Source: Paenibacillus sp. (GTDB lineage Bacteria > Bacillota > Bacilli > Paenibacillales > Paenibacillaceae). Taken from it: a DNA stretch of 64,000 bases. The stretch is taken from assembly GCA_023512345.1 (NCBI GenBank), contig JAILZT010000004.1:306339-370338 (forward strand), written 5' to 3'. The notes beneath the pieces were generated by a model that made no database searches, was not told the DNA's origin, and saw only the letters and a program-made list of their open reading frames with translations. The position numbers and the translations under genes were made by a program. Below, piece by piece: positions 42,607 through 50,962 of this stretch (the first letter of the stretch is position 1; every line of letters starts with the position of its first letter).

Positions 42607-42775
42607 TATTGATGGATCACCTCTCAAGTGCATTGTATGCACTTTAAAAGCCAACGGGTACGTGTCTATCAATCTAGGATATTACATCATTTTCATGGAA
42701 AGTAGTTAATAGAGCAGGTCAGGCAATGCATTTCTTGCATCTATTACTGTATCCTAAAAGAAAGTGGTGAAGTAT

Positions 42776-43126
42776 ATGGCTCCTATTAAAAGAACTCCGT
42801 TGTCAAAAAAAGCACCTATGGCTAGTAAAGTGAGAGCATCTGCAACAAGAAAGAAACGGAGAATTAGACAGACGCTTGATAGATTCATTGTGGTTGCGAC
42901 GAATTTAAGTAATGTACCTAAAGATTCAACTGGATGGACCGCCTCATTATCAACAGGAACTTCAACGGTAACCGCTGATTTTGACGATTTTGGTGTAGTT
43001 AGATTCCCTACTATTAGTACATTGACTTCGGTATCTTATATTTTAAGAATAAGAAATGCGAGTGGAGATGTGTTGGTTACTAGAAACATCCCTGCGGATC
43101 GCGAATTTTACGTTGCTAGATTTTAA
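42776..43126 (+). CDS. small basic protein of unknown function
   Basis: A ~116-residue protein. Residues 1-38 are strongly basic (MAPIKRTPLSKKAP, then ATRKKRRIRQ). The rest is a Thr/Ser-rich, beta-looking domain (LSTGTSTVTADFDDFGVVRF, SYILRIRNASGDVLVTRNIP) that resembles surface or exosporium-associated small proteins. No signal peptide. The ATG at 42776 follows GTGGTGA; a GTG at 42764 would overlap that site. It is divergent from the subtilase, and no function can be assigned. Confidence 0.6.
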   Translation: MAPIKRTPLSKKAPMASKVRASATRKKRRIRQTLDRFIVVATNLSNVPKDSTGWTASLSTGTSTVTADFDDFGVVRFPTISTLTSVSYILRIRNASGDVLVTRNIPADREFYVARF

Positions 43127-43140
43127 ATGTAGTTGTTCAC

Positions 43141-43177
43141 AAAAGAGGGCTTCTGATTTATTCAGAGTCTTCTTTTT
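43141..43177 (+). terminator. probable terminator
   Basis: An imperfect stem (AAGAGGGCTTCTGA with TCAGAGTCTTCTT) followed by TTTTT. Confidence 0.55.
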
Positions 43178-43247
43178 CCGCTTATTCATTAGGAGTTGTT
43201 ATTGTTCTCCATAGGCGTGCTAAAATAAGTGAATTAGCAGTGGATGA

Positions 43248-43579
43248 GGCTTCCTAACGGGTCAGATCAAGAAGTTCGACGATCTGCCGGTGGACGATTA
43301 TCGCCGTTATTATCCGCGGTTCCAAGGCGACAATTTCGCCAAAAACCTGGAGGTTGTCTCCTTGATCGAGAGGATGGCCACGCAAAAAGGCTGCACAGCT
43401 GGGTTTAGCGTGGCTGCTGGCACAGGATGACCATCGTCCCTATTCCGGGGACAAAAAGGCTCGAAAGAGTGCAGGAAAACCTTGGTGCATTGCAAGTTTC
43501 TCTTACTGACGAGGACCTCGCCGAAATTGAGCGTATCTCTCCGAAGGGGATCGCAGCTGGCTCTCGTTTTCCAGGCTAA
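43248..43579 (+). pseudogene. aldo/keto reductase remnant (C-terminal third, frameshifted)
   Basis: Three frames in succession give a coherent aldo/keto reductase tail. The first reads GFLTGQIKKFDDLPVDDYRR then FQGDNFAKNLEVVSLIERMA, the second LGLAWLLAQ, and the third TIVPIPGTKRLERVQENLGA then IAAGSRFPG before a stop. The order matches the YhdN/YajO-like family (NADPH-binding PGTKR motif), so at least two frameshifts have occurred. The N-terminal ~200 residues are absent and no start exists. This is a dead gene fragment. Confidence 0.85.
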
Positions 43580-43604
43580 ATTTAAGGATAACTCATTACT
43601 AAAT

Positions 43605-43649
43605 AAGACTGCTAAGCACAAGGTGTATCCAAGTGTTTAGCAGTCTTTT
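43605..43649. terminator. bidirectional terminator
   Basis: AAGACTGCTAAGCAC pairs with GTGTTTAGCAGTCTT. It would also end the minus-strand PhzF gene. Confidence 0.85.
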
Positions 43650-43682
43650 GTATGCTGAATTGAAATATAGAAGGTACTACTG

Positions 43683-44585
43683 TTATTCTGGTAATCGCAG
43701 CGTTCCTTCAAGCGTCACATGCGCGGCTCCTCCAACTTTGATTATGGCATTCGATTCCGAGGGTGTAATAGTAATGAAGAGCTTCCCCGGCCGCCCTATG
43801 GCATCTCCTTGACCTACCGTCAAATGATGGGTCTCATCTGCATTTACAATACCCTCTAGTACTAGATAACCGGCCAATGCGCCATTTGCCGCACCGGTAA
43901 CAGGATCTTCGGCAATGCCAACTGCGGGAGCAAAATCTCTAGTGTACAGATCGAACCCGGGTTTTGCATCGAATGTGAAAAGATGAGTAGTGCTGATATT
44001 ATATTTTTTATTCAATGAAGCTAATGGCTCCAACTTAGGCTTGGCCGCGTCGATGGCAGCATGTGTTTTGACTGGAATCATAAGATGCCAATTCCCTGTA
44101 CTGGCAAGTTTGATGGGAAATCGACTATCCAGTAGATCAGGATCTATGCCCACCAATGAGGCAATCTCTAACGGATCTAGCTGAATATCCTGAACTTGGG
44201 GTGAAACCTGCGTCATAGTGACCCTGCTAATGCATCTGTCCTTGTAATCCCACTGAACGGGTATAAGCCCAATGTTGGTTTCAAAGACGACCTGATCTGT
44301 TTTTTCAGCCCATCCATACTCCGTTGCAAGTAACCAGGCAGAACCCACTGTAGCATGGCCGCAGAAATTGATTTCCTCCTGGGGAGTGAAATAACGAACA
44401 CGAAAGTCTGCTTTCGGATCTGTTGCTGGCAATAAAAAAGCTGACTCCGGCAAATTCAGCTCGTTGGCAATCTGCTGCATTTGAGTTAATGTTAATGCAC
44501 TGGCATCAGGTACCACGCCAGCGGGATTGCCCTCGAACGGATTTTGGGTAAAAGCATCGACATGATATACGTTTATCTTTTTCAT
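43683..44585 (-). CDS. PhzF family isomerase/epimerase-like protein
   Basis: A ~300-residue protein of the phenazine-biosynthesis PhzF fold (two hot-dog-like halves). The N-terminal VDAFTQNPFEGNPAGVV, the catalytic Glu in LNLPESAFLL, FTPQEEINFCGHATVGSAW, and DPVTGAANGALAGYL in the second half are all typical. Most such proteins outside phenazine clusters have unknown substrates, and no phenazine genes are nearby. The ATG at 44585 is preferred to GTG 44594. A 14-bp palindrome lies in the gap to the divergent editing-protein gene. Confidence 0.9.
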   Translation of the reverse strand: MKKINVYHVDAFTQNPFEGNPAGVVPDASALTLTQMQQIANELNLPESAFLLPATDPKADFRVRYFTPQEEINFCGHATVGSAWLLATEYGWAEKTDQVVFETNIGLIPVQWDYKDRCISRVTMTQVSPQVQDIQLDPLEIASLVGIDPDLLDSRFPIKLASTGNWHLMIPVKTHAAIDAAKPKLEPLASLNKKYNISTTHLFTFDAKPGFDLYTRDFAPAVGIAEDPVTGAANGALAGYLVLEGIVNADETHHLTVGQGDAIGRPGKLFITITPSESNAIIKVGGAAHVTLEGTLRLPE

Positions 44586-44636
44586 TAGAGTCACTCGCTC
44601 CTTCGTTCCTGTTTGTTACATCTTAAAGTTAGATTA

Positions 44637-44650
44637 ATTTTACGTAAAAT
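44637..44650. promoter_or_regulatory. 14-bp perfect palindrome between divergent genes
   Basis: ATTTTACGTAAAAT sits midway between the PhzF and AlaX-type starts; a possible operator for one or both. Confidence 0.35.
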
Positions 44651-44727
44651 GATTATTCACCATAGCATACATGAACAATAATTCATGCAAGGAGCATACC
44701 AAAGCCGCGAATAGAAAGGAAATAGAT

Positions 44728-45897
44728 ATGACTACTAAGCTGTATTACGATTCTGCTTATATTACTCAATGGCAAACGGACATCATCCAAACGCTGGAAA
44801 GAGAAGATGGGGTTTATGTTATCTTGAAAGAGACTGCTTTTTATCCCCATGGGGGCGGGCAGCCTTGTGATGAAGGATTTATAGACGGAATTCCCGTCCT
44901 TGATGTGATCAGTGAAGAAGATGAGGTCCTACATAAGCTGGAACGACTTCCCGAGAACACTAAGGTGAATGGTCAGATCCATTGGAATAAAAGATTTGAC
45001 CATATGCAGCAGCATAGTGGACAGCATCTGCTCTCAGCGGTGTGCCATAACCTTTATCAAGCTATAACGTTAAGCTTTCATTTGGGTACGGATTATTGCA
45101 CCATCGATGTGGATCAGGCCGAGTTAACACCCAATCAATTGGTTTCCATCGAAAATGAAGTGAACCGTCAAATTTATCTGAATCGCAGTATTGTCAGTTA
45201 TTTTGTTACGGGAGAAGAAATTGCTCAACTGCAGCTTGTTAAACAGCCGAAGGTGACGGAGAATATTCGGATTGTAGAAATTAAGGATGTGGAATATAAC
45301 GCGTGCGGGGGCACACATGTCTCATCAACAGGTGAAATCGGCATGATTAAGCTGCTGAAGGCGGAAAAGCAGAAGGGAAACGTGCGGATTTATTTCAAAT
45401 GCGGATATCGCGCCTTGGAGGAATTTAATGATAGCCTGAAGATACTGGGTACCTTGTCCACTAAATTCAATACGGGTAGAGATGAAATTATCGATCGGAT
45501 TGAAAAGTGGGAGGTTGAGCAGAAACAGCTTCAGGCTGAGCTGGCCTCACTGAAAGAACAGAACGATGCATATATCGCTCAGGAGCTGTTATCTACTAAT
45601 GAAGGTAATTTAATCGCACAAATTTTTGAGGAGAAGTCCCTTAAGGATTTACAGAACCTTGCAAACAAGCTGACTGCAGAAAATGATTTTCCCGTACTGC
45701 TCGCGACTTCTGCGGAGAACAAGGTTGTTTTCGCTTATAGTGGCGGATCTGAACTTTCCTGTGGCTCTTTCTTCAAAGCTAATCTGGGTTCATTTAACGG
45801 AAAAGGCGGAGGCAGCGATAAACAAGCACAAGCAGGATTCCCGAACTGGCAGGATGCTTTGGCCTTCTATGAATTCACAAGGACAAAATTCAATTGA
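44728..45897 (+). CDS. alanyl-tRNA editing protein (AlaX-L type with DHHA1 domain)
   Basis: A ~389-residue stand-alone editing enzyme. An AlaRS-like beta-barrel holds ETAFYPHGGGQP. The zinc site is MQQHSGQHLLSA with NACGGTHVSSTGEIG. A coiled segment (~255-300) leads to a C-terminal DHHA1 domain (SCGSFFKANLGSFNGKGGGSDKQAQAG). It deacylates mischarged Ser- or Gly-tRNA-Ala in the cytoplasm. The ATG at 44728 follows AAAGGAAAT and makes better sense than the longer frame from 44671. Confidence 0.9.
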   Translation: MTTKLYYDSAYITQWQTDIIQTLEREDGVYVILKETAFYPHGGGQPCDEGFIDGIPVLDVISEEDEVLHKLERLPENTKVNGQIHWNKRFDHMQQHSGQHLLSAVCHNLYQAITLSFHLGTDYCTIDVDQAELTPNQLVSIENEVNRQIYLNRSIVSYFVTGEEIAQLQLVKQPKVTENIRIVEIKDVEYNACGGTHVSSTGEIGMIKLLKAEKQKGNVRIYFKCGYRALEEFNDSLKILGTLSTKFNTGRDEIIDRIEKWEVEQKQLQAELASLKEQNDAYIAQELLSTNEGNLIAQIFEEKSLKDLQNLANKLTAENDFPVLLATSAENKVVFAYSGGSELSCGSFFKANLGSFNGKGGGSDKQAQAGFPNWQDALAFYEFTRTKFN

Positions 45898-46076
45898 TTT
45901 GTCAATATCATGTAGGCTTAAAAGGCGATTGTTAGTTACTATGAACAAACAGAAAACTGAAATTTAGATATAATGACAATAAACATGACATAAGCTTCTA
46001 AAAGCCACATCCGACAAGATATAATAGCGCCAATAGCTGATTATAATTATATATCTTAAAGAGGTCACCGAAAGGT

Positions 46077-47507
46077 ATGAGGATGATGAGCCTAGAAGCC
46101 TTGAACGAACGAGTTAAAGCTGATCTTTCCTATTTGGCTTTTGGGGGTACGGATTGGGTGCTTCCACGTGACCCTTCTGAAGGGCATGTCTACGATGTAG
46201 TTATTGTCGGAGGGGGCCAGAGCGGACTAGGAGCAGCCTTCGGACTTTTGCGAGAGCGGATATCTAATATTCTTATCATTGATGAAAACAGTGAAGGCTT
46301 AGAAGGTCCATGGGAAACGTATGCTCGAATGGTGACTTTACGAACGCCCAAGCATTTGACCTCCATTGATCTTGGAATTCCTTCTCTTACGTTCCGTTCA
46401 TGGTGGGAAGCACAGGTCGGATCACTAGGTTGGGAAGAGCTAGAGAAAATCCCGCGGAGCGATTGGATGAACTATCTACGCTGGTATAGACAGATTCTGG
46501 GTCTACCTGTTCTCAATGAAGTGAAGCTGAAGCTAATCGAGCCTACGGAAGAGGGAATTCATCGTCTTCATCTTGAAGGGGCAGGAGCGCCGCCTACTAA
46601 CATGCTACTGGCACGTAAGGTGGTTCTGGCTACCGGGATTCAAGGAGGCGGTGAGTGGCATGTGCCGCCAATGATTGCCGAGAAACTACCCAAATATCTC
46701 TATGCCCATACCTCCGAGGTTATTGATTTTGAATCACTAAAGGGTAAAAAAATTGCTATTCTGGGGGGCGGGGCATCGGCCTTTGATAATGCCAATTTCG
46801 CGTTGTCTGAAGGTGTCGCCGAAGCCCATATCTTTGTCCGTCGGGAGAAGCTGCCAAGCGTTAATCCGATTCGCCAAATGGAAGGCTCGGGTATGATTGA
46901 ACGTTTTCATGTACTTTCGGATGCGGATAAATATGCTGTCATTTCCCATTTCTTTAATTACAATCAACCTCCTACTAATGATACCTTTGAGCGAGCAGCA
47001 GCATGGCCCGGATTTCAGCTACACCTTGGAGCACCATGGCTTGATGTGGAGGCAGCAGGTAAAGAAGCGGTGGTGACAACGCCTCAGGGGAAATTCACCT
47101 TCGACTTCCTGATTATCAGCACCGGCCTTCTCAGCGATCCGGCGTTGCGGCCAGAACTTAGTAATGTCGCAAGTCATATTGCACGTTGGAGAGACTACTA
47201 CAAAGCTCCAGCTGAAGTGGCCAATCCACTGCTTGATGCGCATCCTTATCTCAGCCCGGGATTTGCTGTTTTAAGTCGGGATGATGAGGGAAGTAAGCTC
47301 CTGCATGGGCTCTTTGTGTTTAATTATTCAGCCTTAGCCAGCTGTGGTCTTTCGGCTTCCGCGATTTCAGGAATGAAAAATGCTATTCCCAAGCTTGTTA
47401 CGTCAGTGGCCGATCAGCTTTTCATCGATGACCGTGAAGAAATCTTGAATAACTTCTTTACTTATAGTGAAGCTGAATTTGTTGGGGAATGGCCAAAACC
47501 TTCTTGA
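46077..47507 (+). CDS. FAD/NAD(P)-dependent oxidoreductase, flavin monooxygenase-like
   Basis: A 476-residue flavoprotein. The FAD-binding Rossmann motif is DVVIVGGGQSGLGAAFGL, a second dinucleotide motif is KIAILGGGASAFDNANFAL, and FLIISTGLLSDP closes the NAD(P) part. RTPKHLTSIDLGIPS recalls flavin-containing monooxygenases that hydroxylate amines. Substrate unknown and no siderophore genes adjoin it. The start is ambiguous between ATGs at 46077, 46083 and 46086, with AAAGAGG and GAAAGG both nearby. Its terminator overlaps the stop codon. Confidence 0.82.
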   Translation: MRMMSLEALNERVKADLSYLAFGGTDWVLPRDPSEGHVYDVVIVGGGQSGLGAAFGLLRERISNILIIDENSEGLEGPWETYARMVTLRTPKHLTSIDLGIPSLTFRSWWEAQVGSLGWEELEKIPRSDWMNYLRWYRQILGLPVLNEVKLKLIEPTEEGIHRLHLEGAGAPPTNMLLARKVVLATGIQGGGEWHVPPMIAEKLPKYLYAHTSEVIDFESLKGKKIAILGGGASAFDNANFALSEGVAEAHIFVRREKLPSVNPIRQMEGSGMIERFHVLSDADKYAVISHFFNYNQPPTNDTFERAAAWPGFQLHLGAPWLDVEAAGKEAVVTTPQGKFTFDFLIISTGLLSDPALRPELSNVASHIARWRDYYKAPAEVANPLLDAHPYLSPGFAVLSRDDEGSKLLHGLFVFNYSALASCGLSASAISGMKNAIPKLVTSVADQLFIDDREEILNNFFTYSEAEFVGEWPKPS

Positions 47508-47527
47508 GAAATCAAGGAGGTTTTTTT
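47497..47527 (+). terminator. terminator overlapping the flavoprotein stop codon
   Basis: AACCTTCTTGA-GAAA-TCAAGGAGGTT followed by a T run; the TGA stop is inside the stem. Confidence 0.9.
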
Positions 47528-47712
47528 ATATTTCTACGATAAACGGATACCTGAAAGCGATACGGAGTATCGCTGCTTCGGAAGTATAGGCTCCCATTGA
47601 GGACAGCAAAGCCGTTTCTTCTTGCATTCACACTGTAGTGATGTGTTTTTTTGCATTATGTCGTAAACTAAATGTATATGTAATTTTTTTCGGAGGAGTA
47701 GATGTCGAATAG

Positions 47713-48372
47713 ATGCCCAAGGAAAAAGAAGAATTAGAAAAGTTGCTGGAACAGGTAACGGGGGAGCTGCTGGACCACTTATCTATTGAGAGCATCCAAC
47801 CGAATGAACCGGTGAAGGTACGGAAGTTTCCCAAGCCTTGGTTACTTTTGGGCGCAGGGAATTATGCGGCGGTATTCTGTCATCCGAGTTACGCAGGCTA
47901 TGCAGTGAAGGTTTATGCTCCGGGAAGGCCGGGCCTTCAGGAAGAAGCGGAAGTGTACAGACGCCTAGGCAATCATCATTCTTACTCCGAATGTTATCAT
48001 GAGGGTCCGAATTTTCTTTTATTAAAAAGGCTTAGTGGTGTTACAATATATAACTGTATCAAGCGGGGTATTCCTATAACCGATCAAGCCATCGACGATA
48101 TTGATGCCGCATTGGATTATGCACGTACCAGGGGGCTTCACCCTCATGATGTCCACGGTAAAAATGTAATGATTCTGGGCGGTCGGGGCCTAATCGTGGA
48201 TGTGTCTGATTTTCTTAAGCAGGAAGATTGCAGAATGTGGAAGGATTTCAAAAAAGCATACTACCGACTGTACCGGCCTGTGGCCTCACGTTGGATGTTT
48301 CCAGTTCCTGGCATAGTGCTTGAGACCGTGCGCAAGGGGTATCAAATTTGGAGACGACGGAATAAAAAGTAA
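47713..48372 (+). CDS. small protein kinase-fold protein (YrzF-like)
   Basis: A 219-residue minimal kinase-like protein. The glycine loop is LLGAGNYAAVF, the ATP-binding Lys is in YAVKVYAPG, the catalytic loop is LHPHDVHGKNVMI (H-x-D-x4-N with an altered HRD) and the metal Asp is in IVDVSDF. It is much shorter than typical Ser/Thr kinases and resembles Bacillus YrzF. The substrate is unknown. GGAGGAG at 47692-47698 lies 14 bases before the ATG, rather far. A 12-codon frame (47702) starts in between. Confidence 0.78.
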   Translation: MPKEKEELEKLLEQVTGELLDHLSIESIQPNEPVKVRKFPKPWLLLGAGNYAAVFCHPSYAGYAVKVYAPGRPGLQEEAEVYRRLGNHHSYSECYHEGPNFLLLKRLSGVTIYNCIKRGIPITDQAIDDIDAALDYARTRGLHPHDVHGKNVMILGGRGLIVDVSDFLKQEDCRMWKDFKKAYYRLYRPVASRWMFPVPGIVLETVRKGYQIWRRRNKK

Positions 48373-48419
48373 GCTATCCTTAATCAATATATATATTTAG
48401 TAGAGATTGGAGCCATGAA

Positions 48420-50270
48420 ATGAACTATCGCAACATAGAGGAATGCGTCAACGACTTGGAAAAGCACGGACATTTGCTTCGTATTCATGAAGAGGTGGAT
48501 CCTGAGCTAGAGATGGCTGCCATACACATGAAGGTATTTGAAGCTGGAGGGCCTGCGTTACTGTTTGAAAAGGTAAAAGGATCGAAGTTCCGCGCAGTAT
48601 CTAATTTATTCGGAACCGTTGAGCGGAGTAAGTTTATTTTTCGAGACACTTGGGAGAGTACTCAGAACGTTATTGCTTTACGGAATAATCCAATGAAAGC
48701 TCTGAAAAGCCCCTTGAAATACATAGGGACAGGCCTTGCAGCACGGAGGGCTTTGCCTTTGAAATCAATGAGCGGCTTGCCTGCTGCATTTAAGGAAATC
48801 CAAATCTCTGATCTTCCGTTAATTAAACATTGGCCAGAGGATGGTGGTGCTTTTGTAACGCTGCCTCAGGTGTATTCGGAGGATCCGGACAAGCCGGGTA
48901 TTATGAATTCCAATCTAGGCATGTATCGTGTCCAGTTAAGCGGGAACGATTATGAGATGAATAAAGAAGTGGGCATTCATTACCAAATCCATCGTGGTAT
49001 AGGGGTTCATCAGGATAAAGCCAATAAGCAGGGAAAACCGCTTAAAGTCAGTATTTTTATCGGCGGACCACCGGCGAATACCTTATCAGCCATTATGCCG
49101 CTCCCCGAAGGAATGAGTGAGTTGACCTTTGCGGGTCTGCTATCCGGACGTCATTTTCGCTACAGCTATGTAGATGGTTTCTGTATAAGTAACGATGCGG
49201 ATTTCGTAATCACGGGTGAAATACATCCTGAAGAGACCAAGCCGGAGGGGCCCTTCGGTGATCATTTGGGCTACTATAGTCTGACCCATCCTTTTCCGGT
49301 GATGAGAGTGCATAAAGTGTACGCTAGACAAGACGCAATACTCCCGTTTACTGTTGTCGGCCGACCGCCTCAAGAAGATACTGCATTTGGCGCATTAATT
49401 CATGAGCTGACAGGTGACGCTATTCAACAGGAAATCCCGGGTGTAAAAGAAGTTTACGCCTTAGATGCTGCTGGTGTACATCCTTTGTTGTTCGCGATTG
49501 GAAAAGAAAGATATACCCCATACCAGCAAATCAAACAGCCGGCTGAGATTCTGACCATGGCTAACCGAATTTTAGGAACAGGGCAGTTGAGCTTAGCCAA
49601 GTATTTGTTCATAACGGCAGAAGAGAAGCGGACCATTAGTACGCATTATGTCGAGGATTTCCTAACCTATATTATGGAGCGAATCGATCTTCGCCGGGAT
49701 ATTCATTTTTATACCAATACGACGATTGATACGCTTGATTATTCAGGTACAGGCTTAAATACCGGGAGTAAGGTTGTTTTTGCAGCCGTTGGAGAGGCCA
49801 AGCGGGAATTATGCACAGAGGTTCCAGATCAGTTGAAGGAGCTTCCGGGGTTCGAACATGCAAGGATGGTAATGCCGGGCATCGTTGTAATCCAAGGCTC
49901 TAAGTTTTCGTCTTACACAGAAGCTCAGCAGGAAATTAATGCTCTGAGTGATGTAATTCGGGGGCGGGGGCAGTTGATCTCTTGCCCAATGATTATCTTG
50001 GCAGATGACAGTTCCTTTATAAGTGCGACGATTGATAATTTCTTATGGGCTACCTTCACACGAAGCAATCCTTCCCATGATATTTACGGAGTGAACAGTT
50101 CATATGAACACAAGCATTGGGCCTGTGATAACGTGATCATTGACGCTCGTGTTAAGCCGCACCAAGCACCGCCGTTAATTCCCGATCCAGAGGTGGAAAA
50201 GAACATCGAGCGATTGTTCGTTAAAGGTGCCAGTTTAAGTGGTCTTAATACTCGTACTTCAAAGGTGTAA
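48420..50270 (+). CDS. UbiD-family decarboxylase (prenylated-FMN dependent)
   Basis: A 616-residue UbiD/Fdc-type enzyme. Conserved marks include NSNLGMYRVQLSG, HYQIHRGIG, the ETKPEGPFGDHLGYYS segment that carries catalytic acidic residues, and a C-terminal NPSHDIYG region. Members decarboxylate aromatic or unsaturated acids using prenylated FMN supplied by UbiX, which is not in the window. A menaquinone or aromatic-acid role is possible. It starts 47 bases after the kinase-like gene and may share its transcript. A perfect terminator follows. Confidence 0.9.
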   Translation: MNYRNIEECVNDLEKHGHLLRIHEEVDPELEMAAIHMKVFEAGGPALLFEKVKGSKFRAVSNLFGTVERSKFIFRDTWESTQNVIALRNNPMKALKSPLKYIGTGLAARRALPLKSMSGLPAAFKEIQISDLPLIKHWPEDGGAFVTLPQVYSEDPDKPGIMNSNLGMYRVQLSGNDYEMNKEVGIHYQIHRGIGVHQDKANKQGKPLKVSIFIGGPPANTLSAIMPLPEGMSELTFAGLLSGRHFRYSYVDGFCISNDADFVITGEIHPEETKPEGPFGDHLGYYSLTHPFPVMRVHKVYARQDAILPFTVVGRPPQEDTAFGALIHELTGDAIQQEIPGVKEVYALDAAGVHPLLFAIGKERYTPYQQIKQPAEILTMANRILGTGQLSLAKYLFITAEEKRTISTHYVEDFLTYIMERIDLRRDIHFYTNTTIDTLDYSGTGLNTGSKVVFAAVGEAKRELCTEVPDQLKELPGFEHARMVMPGIVVIQGSKFSSYTEAQQEINALSDVIRGRGQLISCPMIILADDSSFISATIDNFLWATFTRSNPSHDIYGVNSSYEHKHWACDNVIIDARVKPHQAPPLIPDPEVEKNIERLFVKGASLSGLNTRTSKV

Positions 50271-50277
50271 AAACTAA

Positions 50278-50319
50278 AAAGCAAGCCAGTCTCCGTATCA
50301 TTGGAGACTGGCTTGCTTT
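50278..50319 (+). terminator. perfect 17-bp stem terminator
   Basis: AAAGCAAGCCAGTCTCC pairs perfectly with GGAGACTGGCTTGCTTT, followed by a T-rich tail. Confidence 0.92.
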
Positions 50320-50574
50320 CGTTTTCGATTTCTAGTTTGTTATATAAGTTGAACTTAAGTTAAAATCTACTTTGGGTTTGGGTCGTAACTGCGGTGAATG
50401 TTGGACTTCCAGCCGCTGTTGTATCCAGATTTCTTGAATTGTACCGCTGTTTGCGGATGAAATCCGGATACAAAGGCGGACGCTAGCGCTCTTCCAGTTC
50501 CAAAATTCCCCTTCGTTACTTCTAAACTTTAAGTGAGCTTTCAAATTCAACAAAGTTAGGTTCCCTCCCAAGAG

Positions 50575-50777
50575 GAGAGGACGGAACGATTGCGTAAAAG
50601 CGGTAGCGTTTGCCTCGAAAGTTTCCAGTAGGAAAACTAGCTTATTCTTTCGTTTTCGCTCCGTAGCGACCTGCTTCAGAAGTTTATAAGGTATCCGCTG
50701 GCCCGAGCGGAGAGGACGGACTGATTGCGGAAAAGCGGCAGCGTTCGCCCGAAAGTTTTCCGTAGGAAAACTAGCTT
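50575..50777. repeat. two ~68-bp direct repeats inside a larger repetitive intergenic element
   Basis: Copy 1 (50575-50643) and copy 2 (50710-50777) share GAGAGGACGGA, GATTGCG, AAAAGCGG, AGCGTT, CGAAAGTTT and GTAGGAAAACTAGCTT with few differences. Flanking AAATCCGGATACA (about 50460) and its inverse near 50790 suggest a larger palindromic unit of roughly 50390-50890. A 190-codon minus frame here is judged an artefact of the repeat. Confidence 0.75.
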
Positions 50778-50902
50778 CGTAAGCATAAGCTGTCTCCGGA
50801 TTTTTACCGCTAAGGAAAATAAATAAAATCTCGAGACCACAGCGATTGTAACAACGGTCCGTTCGCGGAGCGTCCTCACCAACATTAACGTTGATCCTAC
50901 TC

Positions 50903-50952
50903 AAAAAACAGGGGTGTTCCCCCAGCTATGCTAATAGCTGGGGGGACACCCC
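50903..50952 (-). terminator. terminator of the solute-binding-protein gene
   Basis: GGGGTGTCCCCC/CCAGCTAT arms form a long stem with matching ATAGCTGGGGG/ACACCCC. On the minus strand it ends in TTTTTT. Confidence 0.88.
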
Positions 50953-50962
50953 TTAGTTCAAC

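Noticed and set aside
43310..43621. Minus-strand reading frame of 103 codons
   Set aside because: Shadow of the aldo/keto reductase pseudogene, whose plus-strand frames give clear homology-like motifs.
50332..50904. 190-codon minus-strand reading frame
   Set aside because: It runs through the direct-repeat element, has Arg/Ser/Phe-rich repetitive content and no ribosome site, and repeats its own peptide blocks; an artefact of the repeat.
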